A DNA stretch of 52,032 bases from an uncultured Treponema sp. (GTDB taxonomy: Bacteria; Spirochaetota; Spirochaetia; Treponematales; Treponemataceae). Positions 17,618 to 25,926 of this stretch are shown piece by piece. The notes beneath the pieces were generated by a model. That model had not been told where the DNA came from. It ran no database searches and saw nothing but the letters and a program-made list of their open reading frames with translations. A program made the position numbers and the translations under genes. The stretch spans positions 1 through 52,032 of the forward strand of contig ONET01000016.1 of assembly GCA_900316905.1 (NCBI GenBank). Direction: 5' to 3'. Position 1 is the first letter of the stretch; every line of letters starts with the position of its first letter.

Positions 17618-18496
17618 ATGCAAATAAAAGAAAAATTCGCGCAAAAAAAACTCACCCTTTCATTTGAAGTTTTTCCTCCAAAACAACAGGGCAGCCTTGA
17701 AGCGCTCCCGGAAAAAATAAAAACCTTGGCGCGGCTGGAGCCGGACTTTATAAGCGTGACTTGCGGAGCCGGCGGCAGCACAAAGGACCAAACGCTTGAA
17801 GTGTCGCGAATGGTGGCGCAAAACGGAGCGACTTCGCTGACCCACCTTACTTGCGTAAATTCCACAAAAGAAAAAATCGCGGCCGCGATGCAAGAAATGA
17901 AGGCCGCCGGCATAGAAAATGTTTTGGCCTTGCGCGGAGACATACCGCAAGGAATGTCCGAAGAAGATGCGACGCGCGGCGGATACAAGCACGCGGACGA
18001 ATTGACGGCAGTTCTTAAACAGGAAGGCTTTTGCGTCGGCGGCGCCTGCTACCCGGAAGGGCATCCCGAATCGGCCAACCGCATTGAAGACATCGAGCTG
18101 CTGAAGAAAAAAGTTGACGCGGGCGCCGATTTTTTGACCACGCAAATGTTTTTTGACAACGACATGCTCTACAGCTTTTTGTACCGTCTGGAAGCGGCCG
18201 GCATCCACTTGCCGGTTCTTGCAGGAATCATGCCGATTACGGCCGTGACGCAAATTCCAAAAATGATAAAGCTTTCCAACGCCTTCATTCCGCGAAAGCT
18301 CTTGGCGATTTGCGACCGTTTTGGAGACTCGCCGGCCGCCTTGCGCCAAGCCGGAATCGCTTACGCCACCGACCAAATAATCGACTTGATTTCAAACGGA
18401 ATTAGAGGCGTTCACATTTACACGATGAACAAGCCGGAAATTGCCCAAGCGATTTTGGAAAATGTCCGCGACATAATTGGAGCCTGCAACAAGTAG
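17618..18496 (+). CDS. metF: 5,10-methylenetetrahydrofolate reductase
   Basis: FAD-dependent reductase producing 5-methyl-THF for methionine synthesis. The roughly 292-residue TIM barrel has LSFEVFPPKQ with the catalytic Glu near the N-terminus, SVTCGAGGST, the folate/FAD-binding LALRGDIP, and DFLTTQMFFDND, all family hallmarks. The start at 17618 is taken because TATAAT covers the alternative ATG at 17609 and a TTG reading at 17579 lies upstream of the promoter. The next gene starts 1 bp after its stop, so the two are cotranscribed. Confidence 0.95.
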   Translation: MQIKEKFAQKKLTLSFEVFPPKQQGSLEALPEKIKTLARLEPDFISVTCGAGGSTKDQTLEVSRMVAQNGATSLTHLTCVNSTKEKIAAAMQEMKAAGIENVLALRGDIPQGMSEEDATRGGYKHADELTAVLKQEGFCVGGACYPEGHPESANRIEDIELLKKKVDAGADFLTTQMFFDNDMLYSFLYRLEAAGIHLPVLAGIMPITAVTQIPKMIKLSNAFIPRKLLAICDRFGDSPAALRQAGIAYATDQIIDLISNGIRGVHIYTMNKPEIAQAILENVRDIIGACNK

Positions 18497-18497
18497 C

Positions 18498-19376
18498 ATG
18501 AAAAAAACAAAGGCCGTAAAAGATTTCAACACACTCCCTACTTGGATCGTAAGCTTGACGCATCCAAAAGTCGCTTACAGGACCATTTCTTACTTGCGGA
18601 CTGTCGCGCAGGATTTTTTCATCCTCCAGTTCTTGCGCAAATTCAAATTCACAAAAACGCCGATTGTCCATGTTGACAACCCGCTTGACAAGGCCATTCC
18701 CTTTAACCCGCGCCGCATAGCTGACTATCTTGGCTTTGTCAACTATTGGATCAGGCCGCTCGCGCTTTTGATAACCACGCTGGGAGTGAAAAGGGCGGCC
18801 CCCCATCTAAACAAATTTTACGCAAACATCAGAAACGCTTACAAAAGCGCGGCGAAAATATATCGATTCAGGCTTTCGACAACAAACAGGCCCAAGTACA
18901 AGCGGCGCATTTATTTTGCAGGCGTGCACATGCTGGACCCACATTATTTGTGCGTGCCGTCGCTGCACATTACGGTCGTCTGCCTTGCCTACTCTTTCAT
19001 GCGGAATGTTTTTGAGGCGGAACATTTCCCGCAGCAAGAAAAGGAATTATGGAACAAGGAACTTTACGACGGCGCGGTCAACATCGCCGAAACAGTATTG
19101 TATGTAAAGCAGCACAGCGTGAACTGCATTTCGGCCGCGCTTTACATGAGCGTGAAAATTTTTCCGTCAATTTTCACCGCTGACGACGCGCTTGGATTTT
19201 TGGACTCGATGTTCGCAAACCAAAAGGACATTTCGGAATCGCAAAAGAAAGAAGTCACAGGCTACATGAAAAAGCTGTTTTTGCAATTGCTCGCCGAATC
19301 GGAGCAATGTTCCGACTGGACCGAACCCGTAAAAAAATGGCTCATAAAATACGAGAAACGCGCCGATAATAGTTAG
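18498..19376 (+). CDS. Divergent PAP2-superfamily-like protein
   Basis: A 292-residue protein of unknown role. Three stretches recall the type 2 phosphatidic acid phosphatase superfamily: LDKAIPFNPRRIADYL (the IPF.P lead-in to TM helices), CVPSLHITVV (matching the PSxH motif) and VLYVKQHSVNCISA (matching the KQHSV-D motif, but with Asn in place of the usual Asp). Hydrophobic helices are weak for a multi-pass enzyme, so it may be a degenerate or soluble derivative. It begins 1 bp after metF and ends 1 bp before the next gene, in a tight four-gene run. The family assignment is tentative. Confidence 0.5.
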   Translation: MKKTKAVKDFNTLPTWIVSLTHPKVAYRTISYLRTVAQDFFILQFLRKFKFTKTPIVHVDNPLDKAIPFNPRRIADYLGFVNYWIRPLALLITTLGVKRAAPHLNKFYANIRNAYKSAAKIYRFRLSTTNRPKYKRRIYFAGVHMLDPHYLCVPSLHITVVCLAYSFMRNVFEAEHFPQQEKELWNKELYDGAVNIAETVLYVKQHSVNCISAALYMSVKIFPSIFTADDALGFLDSMFANQKDISESQKKEVTGYMKKLFLQLLAESEQCSDWTEPVKKWLIKYEKRADNS

Positions 19377-19377
19377 T

Positions 19378-20790
19378 ATGGCAGACTCGTTGGAATTTTC
19401 GCAAAAGGTCATAGAAGCGACTCAAACAAAAATCGATTGGTACAACGCCAATGTCATGCCGGAATTGGTCGACGACTACAGGCTTTTTCACACCTGCATA
19501 AAAAACCTCTACGACTTGATGATAAAAAAATCCCTCATCAAGCCCGATCCATACAAGTTGGACAGAAAAATTTCAGGAATAAAGCCGCTTGACAACACGC
19601 CTTTCATTGACGGCGAGCGGACGACAATCATCGGCGCGCGTTTTTCTGAATACGAAACGATGTTGGATTGGATTTGCACTTACTACAAATTTTCCATCGA
19701 CACGTTGAAAATTCCCGAGATAAAAAAGCTGGTAGACTACAACAATTCATTTTTGTGGAATTCGCTTTCGCCAAACAACACAATGCCAAACACGCGCGGC
19801 TTGGGCCAATTGGTCTTTGAGATGAAGCACGGGGCCGACATGCTGACCACAAGCTCAATCAACGACATACTGGCAAAGATTCAAAAAGCCACCGGAAATT
19901 TGACAAAAGTTCTAAAGGAACTGACGGAATTCCAAAAGGAAGTCTACAAATACAAGATCCGCGCGCAAATAATATTCAACCCTAAGTTTGAAAAAGACAA
20001 GGCGTTTTCGTCGCAAGAAGACGAGCTTGCGGCCATAAAAAAATTGTTTCCTTCGACATTCGGACACGAGCCGTTTTACACGCAGCTTGTCGAAGAAATC
20101 ACGCGCGAAGACCAAGCCAACAACCGCGAAGAATTGCAAGCCGCGCTCTTGGACAAGCTTGGAATAAAAGAAGACAAAAGCAAGCAAAAAACTCAAACAG
20201 TTGACACAAAGGAAATGCTTTTGGACGCGGTCCACACCCTTTGCTCCCAAATCACGCCCTTTGGCGAAGTGTACGCAAAGCTTGGCGAAAACAACGAGCT
20301 GCTTCAAAGCGCCTCAAATTCATTTTGGGCGCAGTTCATTGCGGCGCTAAAAAAGGCCTTTGGAATTCCAGACAAACCGATTGAATACGAGCTTGTCATC
20401 GTTGACCAAACCGCCAACACAAAGCGAAAGCAAAAGGTTGACTTCAACACATTCAGAACGGAAATTCAAAAGAAGATAAATTTTTACAATTCGTTCGCGA
20501 TAAAGAACAGTTCCGGCTTTAGGAAATTTCAAGAAGCCGGCGAAGCCAAGGTGCTTGACTTTTTGAACAGGCAAATCACCGACATTCAAAAGACGTCAGT
20601 CCTATTAAAAGCTTTTGACGACTACTTTAAGAACAACGCGCCCGCCGACAAGCGCTCAAAGATAAAGGGCCTTTCAATGGAATTGATGGCCATAAAGAAC
20701 AACAGCGTGAACACAAACCAACGGCGGGCGGAATACATTTCTTATATCGAAGAACAGGAGCAAATGAAAAAACTTGGAATCCAGAATTAA
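19378..20790 (+). CDS. Conserved hypothetical cytoplasmic protein
   Basis: A 470-residue protein without signal peptide or membrane segments, rich in Lys, Glu and Asn and predicted mostly helical. No catalytic motif is recognised. A Lys/Glu-rich linker (KLGIKEDKSKQKTQTVDTKE) near the middle separates two helical halves, and the C-terminal part (RAEYISYIEEQEQMKKLGI) looks coiled-coil-like. It starts directly after the PAP2-like gene and its 3' end overlaps the peptide-binding protein gene by 17 bp. I recall nothing specific about this family; function is unknown. Confidence 0.7.
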   Translation: MADSLEFSQKVIEATQTKIDWYNANVMPELVDDYRLFHTCIKNLYDLMIKKSLIKPDPYKLDRKISGIKPLDNTPFIDGERTTIIGARFSEYETMLDWICTYYKFSIDTLKIPEIKKLVDYNNSFLWNSLSPNNTMPNTRGLGQLVFEMKHGADMLTTSSINDILAKIQKATGNLTKVLKELTEFQKEVYKYKIRAQIIFNPKFEKDKAFSSQEDELAAIKKLFPSTFGHEPFYTQLVEEITREDQANNREELQAALLDKLGIKEDKSKQKTQTVDTKEMLLDAVHTLCSQITPFGEVYAKLGENNELLQSASNSFWAQFIAALKKAFGIPDKPIEYELVIVDQTANTKRKQKVDFNTFRTEIQKKINFYNSFAIKNSSGFRKFQEAGEAKVLDFLNRQITDIQKTSVLLKAFDDYFKNNAPADKRSKIKGLSMELMAIKNNSVNTNQRRAEYISYIEEQEQMKKLGIQN

Positions 20791-22384
20791 CTTAATTGCA
20801 AGAAAAGCCAAAAAGCGCGCGGCAGCATTCTTTGCCTGCGCTTTTTTTATTGCCGCAAGCAACAGCCCTATTTGCGCGCATGACGAAAATCCTTTCAAGG
20901 GCGAGGAAATCGACAAAGCGCTTCAGCGGGAACTTGTCATAGTCCATCCAATGGCGAACATGAACTTGGACCCGCACACCAGCGCCTATGTGTCTGAAGC
21001 GCAAGTGCTGAACAGCGTTTACGAGGGCCTGTTTTCTTACAACGCCGCCACGCTGGAACCCGACAGCGCGCTTGCCAAAGACTTTAGGATTTCGCGCGAC
21101 AAGCTGCGCTGGACTTTTACCATTCGCGAAAACGCAAAGACCTCTTCCGGCCAGGAAATAAACGCCCAAAGCGTAAAGGAGTCATGGCTTGACCTAATCG
21201 CGAACAAAAGCGCCTACTACTCTTCCCTTTTGGACGTTATAAAAGGCGCGCGCGAATACCGCTTGGGACAAGGCAAGCGCGAAGACGTTGCGATTTACGC
21301 GAGCGCCCTTAAGCTTAGCGTGGAACTTATAAAGCCCACAAGCCACTTTAATAAAATTTTGTGCCACCATGCCTTTGCGGTTGTCCCGCAAGACTCAAGC
21401 GCGAGCGGCGCCTATTGCATAGAAAGCGCGACGCCTTTTAAGATTGTCCTTAAAAAGAACGAAAACTATTGGAACGCCGAGCAAACAAACATTCCGTCCA
21501 TTTCAATAAACTTCACGGACGACGCCGACGCGCAGTCGCACGCCTTCAACATAGGCGCCGCGGACTGGATTGACGGCTCGGGCGAAATCAAAAAAATCCT
21601 GGACAAAAAATCGCTTCAACTTACGGCGGAATTTGGAACTGAATATTTATTTTTTAAAAACGATTCGCCCGTATGGAACCGCGCGGACTTTAGGAACGCC
21701 GTCCTGACCGCGATTCCTTGGAAGCAACTGCGCGACGGCAACATGTTCCCCGCGGAAACATTGGTTTGTCCAATCGCCGGCTACACCAGCCCCGAAGGCC
21801 TCAACTACACAGACGCGGAAGAAGCCAAGATGATGCTTGACGCGGCCAAGCAAAAGGCCGGCATCAGCGACAAAACCGTCGCGCTTACATTCGCGATTCC
21901 CGACACCGAATATCTTTCAAACCGGGCTGAGCTTTTGCGCGGCTCCTTGGAAGAAATCGGCGTTGAACTAAAGACGGTGAAAATCCCTTTGCAGCTATAC
22001 TTGTCTTCAATCGCCACGACAAAGGCCGATCTTTTTTTATACACTTGGGTCGGAGACTTTGCCGATCCCTTGGCGTTTTTGGAGCTCTTCCGAGGGAACT
22101 CATCGATGAACGACTCCCATTGGTCCAACGACGAATTTGACGCGCTTCTAGACCAAGCGTCATTCACAAACGACAGCAAAGAACACAATTCCCTTTTGGC
22201 AAAGGCTGAAGACATTTTGCTTTCCAGCGGAGAAGTGATTCCGATAAGCCATCCGGTCACATGCAACATAATCGACGTGAATCTTGTTGGCGGCTGGTTT
22301 TCAAACGCGATGGACATACACCCGTTCAAAGCCCTTTACTTTAAGAAAGGCGAACGCAAGCTAAAGAATATAGCAAGAAAATAA
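20774..22384 (+). CDS. Oligopeptide ABC transporter substrate-binding protein (SBP family 5)
   Basis: A 536-residue periplasmic binding protein of the OppA/DppA type. Signal peptide about 1-35 (KKRAAAFFACAFFIAASNSPICA); the mature part begins with the family pattern ANMNLDPHTSAYVSEAQVLNSVYEGLFSYNAATLEPDSALAKDFRIS and KLRWTFTIRENAKTSSGQEINAQSVKESW. The C-terminal half has the usual LFLYTWVGDFADPLAFLELF...NDSHWSNDEFDALLDQA. No permease or ATPase genes are adjacent, so it is an orphan component. The start is a TTG inside the preceding gene with AGGAG about 12 nt upstream. An unusual aspect is the absence of a lipobox. Confidence 0.85.
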   Translation: MESRINLIARKAKKRAAAFFACAFFIAASNSPICAHDENPFKGEEIDKALQRELVIVHPMANMNLDPHTSAYVSEAQVLNSVYEGLFSYNAATLEPDSALAKDFRISRDKLRWTFTIRENAKTSSGQEINAQSVKESWLDLIANKSAYYSSLLDVIKGAREYRLGQGKREDVAIYASALKLSVELIKPTSHFNKILCHHAFAVVPQDSSASGAYCIESATPFKIVLKKNENYWNAEQTNIPSISINFTDDADAQSHAFNIGAADWIDGSGEIKKILDKKSLQLTAEFGTEYLFFKNDSPVWNRADFRNAVLTAIPWKQLRDGNMFPAETLVCPIAGYTSPEGLNYTDAEEAKMMLDAAKQKAGISDKTVALTFAIPDTEYLSNRAELLRGSLEEIGVELKTVKIPLQLYLSSIATTKADLFLYTWVGDFADPLAFLELFRGNSSMNDSHWSNDEFDALLDQASFTNDSKEHNSLLAKAEDILLSSGEVIPISHPVTCNIIDVNLVGGWFSNAMDIHPFKALYFKKGERKLKNIARK

Positions 22385-22390
22385 AAAAAG

Positions 22391-22523
22391 GTGTAAAGGC
22401 GGGTCCCAGCGACGGCAAAAAAAATTGGCGCCTCCCGCCGCCGCTTCGCGCTTGCTGCCTTCGGCCAAGCGCTTGCTGACGGGCCCCTCCAATTTCTTTT
22501 TGCCTGCGTCCCGCCTCTACAAC
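22391..22523. repeat. Large GC-rich hairpin element between two convergent genes
   Basis: Left arm 22391-22428 and right arm 22489-22523 are imperfectly complementary over about 35 nt (core AGGCGGG with CCCGCCT, GGCAAAAA with TTTTTGCC, AATTGG with CCAATT). A nested 7-bp hairpin GCGCTTG/CAAGCGC lies at 22448-22472. It sits downstream of the peptide-binding gene and before the shared terminator. It could be a mobile MITE-like repeat or a structured transcript end; no coding sequence is seen. Confidence 0.6.
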
Positions 22524-22560
22524 TTATTTTTATTCCCCTGCATTTTTTCAAGACATAAAA

Positions 22561-22590
22561 AAACCGCTCCAAGAAGGAGCGGCTTTTTTA
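22561..22590. terminator. Bidirectional intrinsic terminator, flaB / peptide-binding gene
   Basis: Stem CCGCTCC (22564-22570) / GGAGCGG (22576-22582) with a 5-nt loop, followed by T-runs on both strands. It would end flaB transcripts on the minus strand and those of the peptide-binding protein on the plus strand. Confidence 0.85.
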
Positions 22591-22628
22591 TTTGCCATTC
22601 TTAGGCGGCGCGTTTAGCGCCGTGTCCT

Positions 22629-23489
22629 CTAGCGGAGCAAGCTAAGAACGTTCTGGCTCTGCTGGTTGGCCTGGGCAAGCATCGCTGTTCCAGCCTGGCT
22701 AAGAACCTGATCCTTAGTGAACTCAACCATCTCGGCGGCCATGTCTGTGTCGCGGATGCGGCTTTCAGAGGCCTGGAGGTTCTCGGCGCCGATGTCAAGG
22801 CCGACAACCGTCTTTTCCAAGCGGTTCTGGTAGGCGCCAAGGTCGGCGCGCTGCTTGTTGACCTTCTTCAAGGCTTCGTCGATTGTTCCAATGGCGCGGT
22901 TGGCGTCATCGGGAGCCTGCAAAGAAATCTTTGACTCGTCGCCGATGTTGCGAACGCCAAGAGCCATGGCTGACATAGTTCCGATATAAACCTGTGTGCG
23001 CTGGTCCATGTTGGCGCCGATGTGGAACCACATAGATCCTGTGACAACATTCTCGCCTGTGGGGCGGGCAAAGCGGCCAGTCAACATGTTCATTCCGTTG
23101 AACTGAGCGGCAGAAGCGATGCGGTCGATTTCGTCAACAAGTGAAGAAACCTCAACCTGAATCTGCATGCGGTCTTCGTCAGAATAGATTCCGTTTGAAG
23201 ACTGAACGGCCAATTCGCGGATGCGCTGCAAGATGTCTTCTGTCTCCTGCAAGTAGCCTTCAGTTGTCTGGATGAAGCTAATGCCGTTCTCAGCGTTCTG
23301 AGAAGCTTGGTTCAAGCCGCGGATCTGAGCGCGCATCTTTTCAGAAACGGCCAAGCCCGAAGCGTCGTCGCCAGCGCGGTTGATGCGCATGCCAGACGAA
23401 AGTTTTTCCATGCTCTTCTGGTTTGCAAGATCAGTAAGGCCCTGTGAACGCTGAGCGAACATCGCGCTCATGTTGTGATTGATAACCAT
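22629..23489 (-). CDS. flaB: Periplasmic flagellar filament core protein FlaB
   Basis: Core flagellin of the spirochaete endoflagellum, 286 residues. The N-terminal domain ([59 protein letters not shown]) and the C-terminal domain ([66 protein letters not shown]) are the conserved flagellin D0/D1 helices; the central domain is the short treponemal type. It has no signal peptide, as expected for type III export. Start at 23489 follows a strong AGGAG. The in-frame extension to 23558 lies within the leader and is not used. A sigma-28 promoter precedes it and a terminator follows, so it is monocistronic. Confidence 0.98.
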   Translation of the reverse strand: MVINHNMSAMFAQRSQGLTDLANQKSMEKLSSGMRINRAGDDASGLAVSEKMRAQIRGLNQASQNAENGISFIQTTEGYLQETEDILQRIRELAVQSSNGIYSDEDRMQIQVEVSSLVDEIDRIASAAQFNGMNMLTGRFARPTGENVVTGSMWFHIGANMDQRTQVYIGTMSAMALGVRNIGDESKISLQAPDDANRAIGTIDEALKKVNKQRADLGAYQNRLEKTVVGLDIGAENLQASESRIRDTDMAAEMVEFTKDQVLSQAGTAMLAQANQQSQNVLSLLR

Positions 23490-23570
23490 AGTGTATCTCC
23501 TATCAGTTTGTTCGAGCAGTTTTAGAAAAACCGGTTTTGCTCGGCCGGTTCTCACCACCCTATACTATGA

Positions 23571-23597
23571 TTGTCGGATTTTGGCAAAATCACTTTA
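23571..23597 (-). promoter_or_regulatory. Sigma-28 (FliA-type) promoter of flaB
   Basis: On the minus strand TAAAGTGA (23590-23597), an 11-nt spacer, and TCCGACAA (23571-23578) match the TAAAGTTT-N11-GCCGATAA consensus at 6 of 8 positions in each box. The leader is about 75 nt and holds an AACCGG/CCGGTT inverted repeat (23529-23550). Confidence 0.85.
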
Positions 23598-23630
23598 GCG
23601 TTTTTTTAAATATTTTTTTGGGGAATTTTT

Positions 23631-23717
23631 GGGCGGGGGAAGCCTCCCCCGCGCTCCAGCCGCCTCAGGCGTCTTTCGCTGCCCCCTCCGCGGGGAGCTC
23701 CCCGCGACGCCCCCGGA
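23631..23717. repeat. GC-rich multi-hairpin element upstream of the flaB promoter
   Basis: Contains GCGGGGG/CCCCCGC, CGCCTCAGGCG and a perfect 18-bp palindrome CGCGGGGAGCTCCCCGCG (23689-23706) in succession. It separates the flaB promoter from the end of the DUF262-HNH gene and may mark the border of the acquired cassette. No gene is seen between 23600 and 23740. Confidence 0.6.
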
Positions 23718-23740
23718 AACGACGGCGCAACAGAAAAGAT

Positions 23741-24832
23741 TTACCGATCGCTTTTTGCATTGTTGCAAAGGCGGCAGAGCATTTGAAGGTTTTCCATTAC
23801 GGTTTTTCCGCCCTTTGACCAAGGAATTATATGGTCTCCTTCCATCTCGGAGAATTCAAACCGCTTCTTGCAAAGCGGGCAAATTCCTCCTTGCTGTTCA
23901 TAGGCCTTGCGTTTCATCTTTTCGTCAAATTCACGCAAACTTAGATGGCTTTCTTTTCTGTCAAAAAGATAATAGTATATGCCCTTATGATTTGTGACTT
24001 CCTCATTTTCAATCAGGGAACAAATTTCATCTTCCAACTGGGCGGGGTCGTAAGAGTTTTCGTGATATTGGTTGTAGAGGCTGCCCCAATCAATCCCTTT
24101 CATTTCTTTTCGGTAAACTATGAACATGGCTTTTACCCAAGCAATTACGAATTGAAAATACACCCAAAGTTCATTCGCGTTTGCGTCGTTTTGATGCTGT
24201 CCCATGTATTTGCAAATCAACTTGTCGTCTTTTCCGACAAACCAACTTAACGCGGTTTCCAACAGTTCCTGCCTAATAGGATTTGCGTTTACATATTTGT
24301 CAGAAAGCAATTTTCCCGCGCAGTTTGACTTTGAGAAAATCTTTTTTGCCTCGGCGGTCCAAGAGCCTGCAAAAACCGCGTTGCGTATTTCTTGGTTCGT
24401 GAGCCGCTCGCCAGCGATATTTATAGTTTTAAACCAGCTCATTTTTTCGCTTTCGGAACCTTCGCAAAAATATACTTGCAAGTCATAGTTTAAAATCTTT
24501 TCTTTTTCATCAGGCTGAAGGTTTGTAAAATACCGCATATTGTGGGAAAAGGAACCATTCACATAGCGGCAAATTGAAATCGTTCTCTGCTGGCCGTCCA
24601 AAACCTCGTATCGTCCGTCATCGCGAACCACCCAATACATCGTGTTTAGCGGAAATCCGTTTGTCACCGTGTCCATCACCGCTTGCTGCTGGTTGTCGTC
24701 ATAGCAAAACTCGCGCTGGTATGGCGGACGAATGTCCAACCTGCCGCCATAGCCCACAACACCAGCTTCGTCATTGTCCTGGTATCCATCAACCAAATCG
24801 CGGATTTTTATTGTGTTGAGCGTAATTTTCAT
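23741..24832 (-). CDS. DUF262 (GmrS-like) and HNH endonuclease
   Basis: A 363-residue protein with an N-terminal DUF262 domain: RPPYQREFCYDDNQQQAVMDTV and the nucleotide-binding EVLDGQQRT, followed by SWFKTINIAGERLTNQEIRNAVF. The C-terminus is an HNH nuclease: CPLC...C..CN zinc knuckles flanking EMEGDHIIPWSKGG. DUF262 proteins couple NTP binding to cleavage of (often modified) DNA, as in GmrSD and SspE. The start at 24832 overlaps the stop of the methylase gene (TAATG), so the two are coupled; a 13-residue extension to 24871 is unlikely. The partner suggests a restriction-modification-like pair, with this protein as the restricting member. Confidence 0.85.
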   Translation of the reverse strand: MKITLNTIKIRDLVDGYQDNDEAGVVGYGGRLDIRPPYQREFCYDDNQQQAVMDTVTNGFPLNTMYWVVRDDGRYEVLDGQQRTISICRYVNGSFSHNMRYFTNLQPDEKEKILNYDLQVYFCEGSESEKMSWFKTINIAGERLTNQEIRNAVFAGSWTAEAKKIFSKSNCAGKLLSDKYVNANPIRQELLETALSWFVGKDDKLICKYMGQHQNDANANELWVYFQFVIAWVKAMFIVYRKEMKGIDWGSLYNQYHENSYDPAQLEDEICSLIENEEVTNHKGIYYYLFDRKESHLSLREFDEKMKRKAYEQQGGICPLCKKRFEFSEMEGDHIIPWSKGGKTVMENLQMLCRLCNNAKSDR

Positions 24833-25791
24833 TATTTTCTCCTTTTGATTAGAATGCGAAAATACGGACACTTGCCATTTATAGACAAGTCCTTATCATC
24901 ATTCCCTTTTCTAAATTTTATAATTTCAAACTGCTCTGGACTATATTTATCTAAGAATGTAATTGGAACACCGATAACGCCATCATAGTCAAGTGGAATG
25001 TCTGAGGTTTTGTCCACATTGATTGCATCATAATTATCATATTTTGGATATTCTTCATTCGTATATTTTTTATACAGAACAATCTCCTCGTGTCGTTCTT
25101 TATAATCAATATTCGTAAACCAGCGGACACCTTTTACTCGTATATATTTTTTTCCGTTTTCATCAATTCTTGAGCTAGCTGCTTTTAATGGATATGAATC
25201 AGGAACCCCAAACTCTCTATCACCGCTATGAATAGAATAACCTAACCAAATTTTATTCTCTTTAATTAAAGGGAAAATTTCTTTATATGTTATTGCATTT
25301 TGATTTCCGATGATAATGAATTTTTTTTCGTATTTATAAAGAATAGAAACATACTCCCGAAACAAACTGAACGGAGGATTCGTAATTACAATATCCGCTT
25401 GTTTTAAGAGTTCTATGCATTCTTCGCTTCTAAAATCCCCATCCCCTTTTAACTGCTTGACCTCTATTGTCGAGAAATCTGTAGAGGTCGGATCATTTGG
25501 ATTTCCTGCATATTCAATGTAAACCGCTTTTTCACATTCATTTTGCGTGAACAAATCAACGTCTTGATTTTTATAGCAAGTTGTAATTATTTTCTTCAAT
25601 CCAAATTCATTGAAATTCAAAGCAAAATATTTAAAGAAATTCGATATTCTAGGATCATCGCAATTGCACAATATTGTTTTCCCCCGAAAATAATCTTTAT
25701 AATGCACCATTTCCTTTTCTATATCTGTAATCTGTGTATAAAATTCATCTGCTTTGTTTTTGTTAGCCGTATGTAAATCTTTATTCGCCAT
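24832..25791 (-). CDS. EcoRI-type adenine-specific DNA methyltransferase
   Basis: A 319-residue predicted N6-adenine methylase of the M.EcoRI family. The catalytic motif IV is TNPPF (about residues 145-155), with ILCNCDDPRISNFFKYFALNF near the N-terminus resembling the M.EcoRI start, and KKFIIIGNQNAITYKEIFPLIKENKIWLG following. The coding sequence is clearly richer in A+T than neighbouring genes, with many AAA/AAT/TTT codons, suggesting transfer. The start MANKDL at 25791 is chosen by homologue-like N-terminus; a TTG at 25803 is possible. It is cotranscribed with the DUF262-HNH gene and lies divergent from an XRE regulator, with palindromic operators between. Confidence 0.85.
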   Translation of the reverse strand: MANKDLHTANKNKADEFYTQITDIEKEMVHYKDYFRGKTILCNCDDPRISNFFKYFALNFNEFGLKKIITTCYKNQDVDLFTQNECEKAVYIEYAGNPNDPTSTDFSTIEVKQLKGDGDFRSEECIELLKQADIVITNPPFSLFREYVSILYKYEKKFIIIGNQNAITYKEIFPLIKENKIWLGYSIHSGDREFGVPDSYPLKAASSRIDENGKKYIRVKGVRWFTNIDYKERHEEIVLYKKYTNEEYPKYDNYDAINVDKTSDIPLDYDGVIGVPITFLDKYSPEQFEIIKFRKGNDDKDLSINGKCPYFRILIKRRK

Positions 25792-25815
25792 AATCAGTCC
25801 CAATGTTCAAAGTGT

Positions 25816-25855
25816 TGAATTATTCACTTTCTATGAATAATTCAGTAATTACTGA
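25816..25855. promoter_or_regulatory. Operator cluster between the methylase and XRE genes
   Basis: Two palindromes TGAATTATTCA (25816-25826) and TGAATAATTCA (25834-25844), centres 18 bp apart, are immediately followed by a perfect 14-bp palindrome TCAGTAATTACTGA (25842-25855). They cover the predicted transcription start and leader of the methylase mRNA and are probably bound by the divergent XRE protein. Confidence 0.7.
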
Positions 25856-25860
25856 TTATA
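25855..25860 (-). promoter_or_regulatory. -10 box of the methylase/nuclease operon
   Basis: A perfect TATAAT on the minus strand; no good -35 at 16-18 nt. The start would fall near 25848, inside the 14-bp palindrome, consistent with repression by a bound regulator. Confidence 0.55.
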
Positions 25861-25926
25861 GCGCAAAAAGTCAGAAAAAATTCATTTTTAAGAGAAAAAT
25901 TCAGAAATTTTTTAGATTATTTTATC

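Noticed and set aside
22391..22523. 6S RNA or RNase P RNA
   Set aside because: The element is too short, lacks the conserved core sequences of either RNA and has no promoter in a sensible position.
23490..23558. N-terminal extension of FlaB
   Set aside because: The extra 23 residues are leader sequence downstream of the sigma-28 promoter; FlaB starts at MVINHN with a strong AGGAG.
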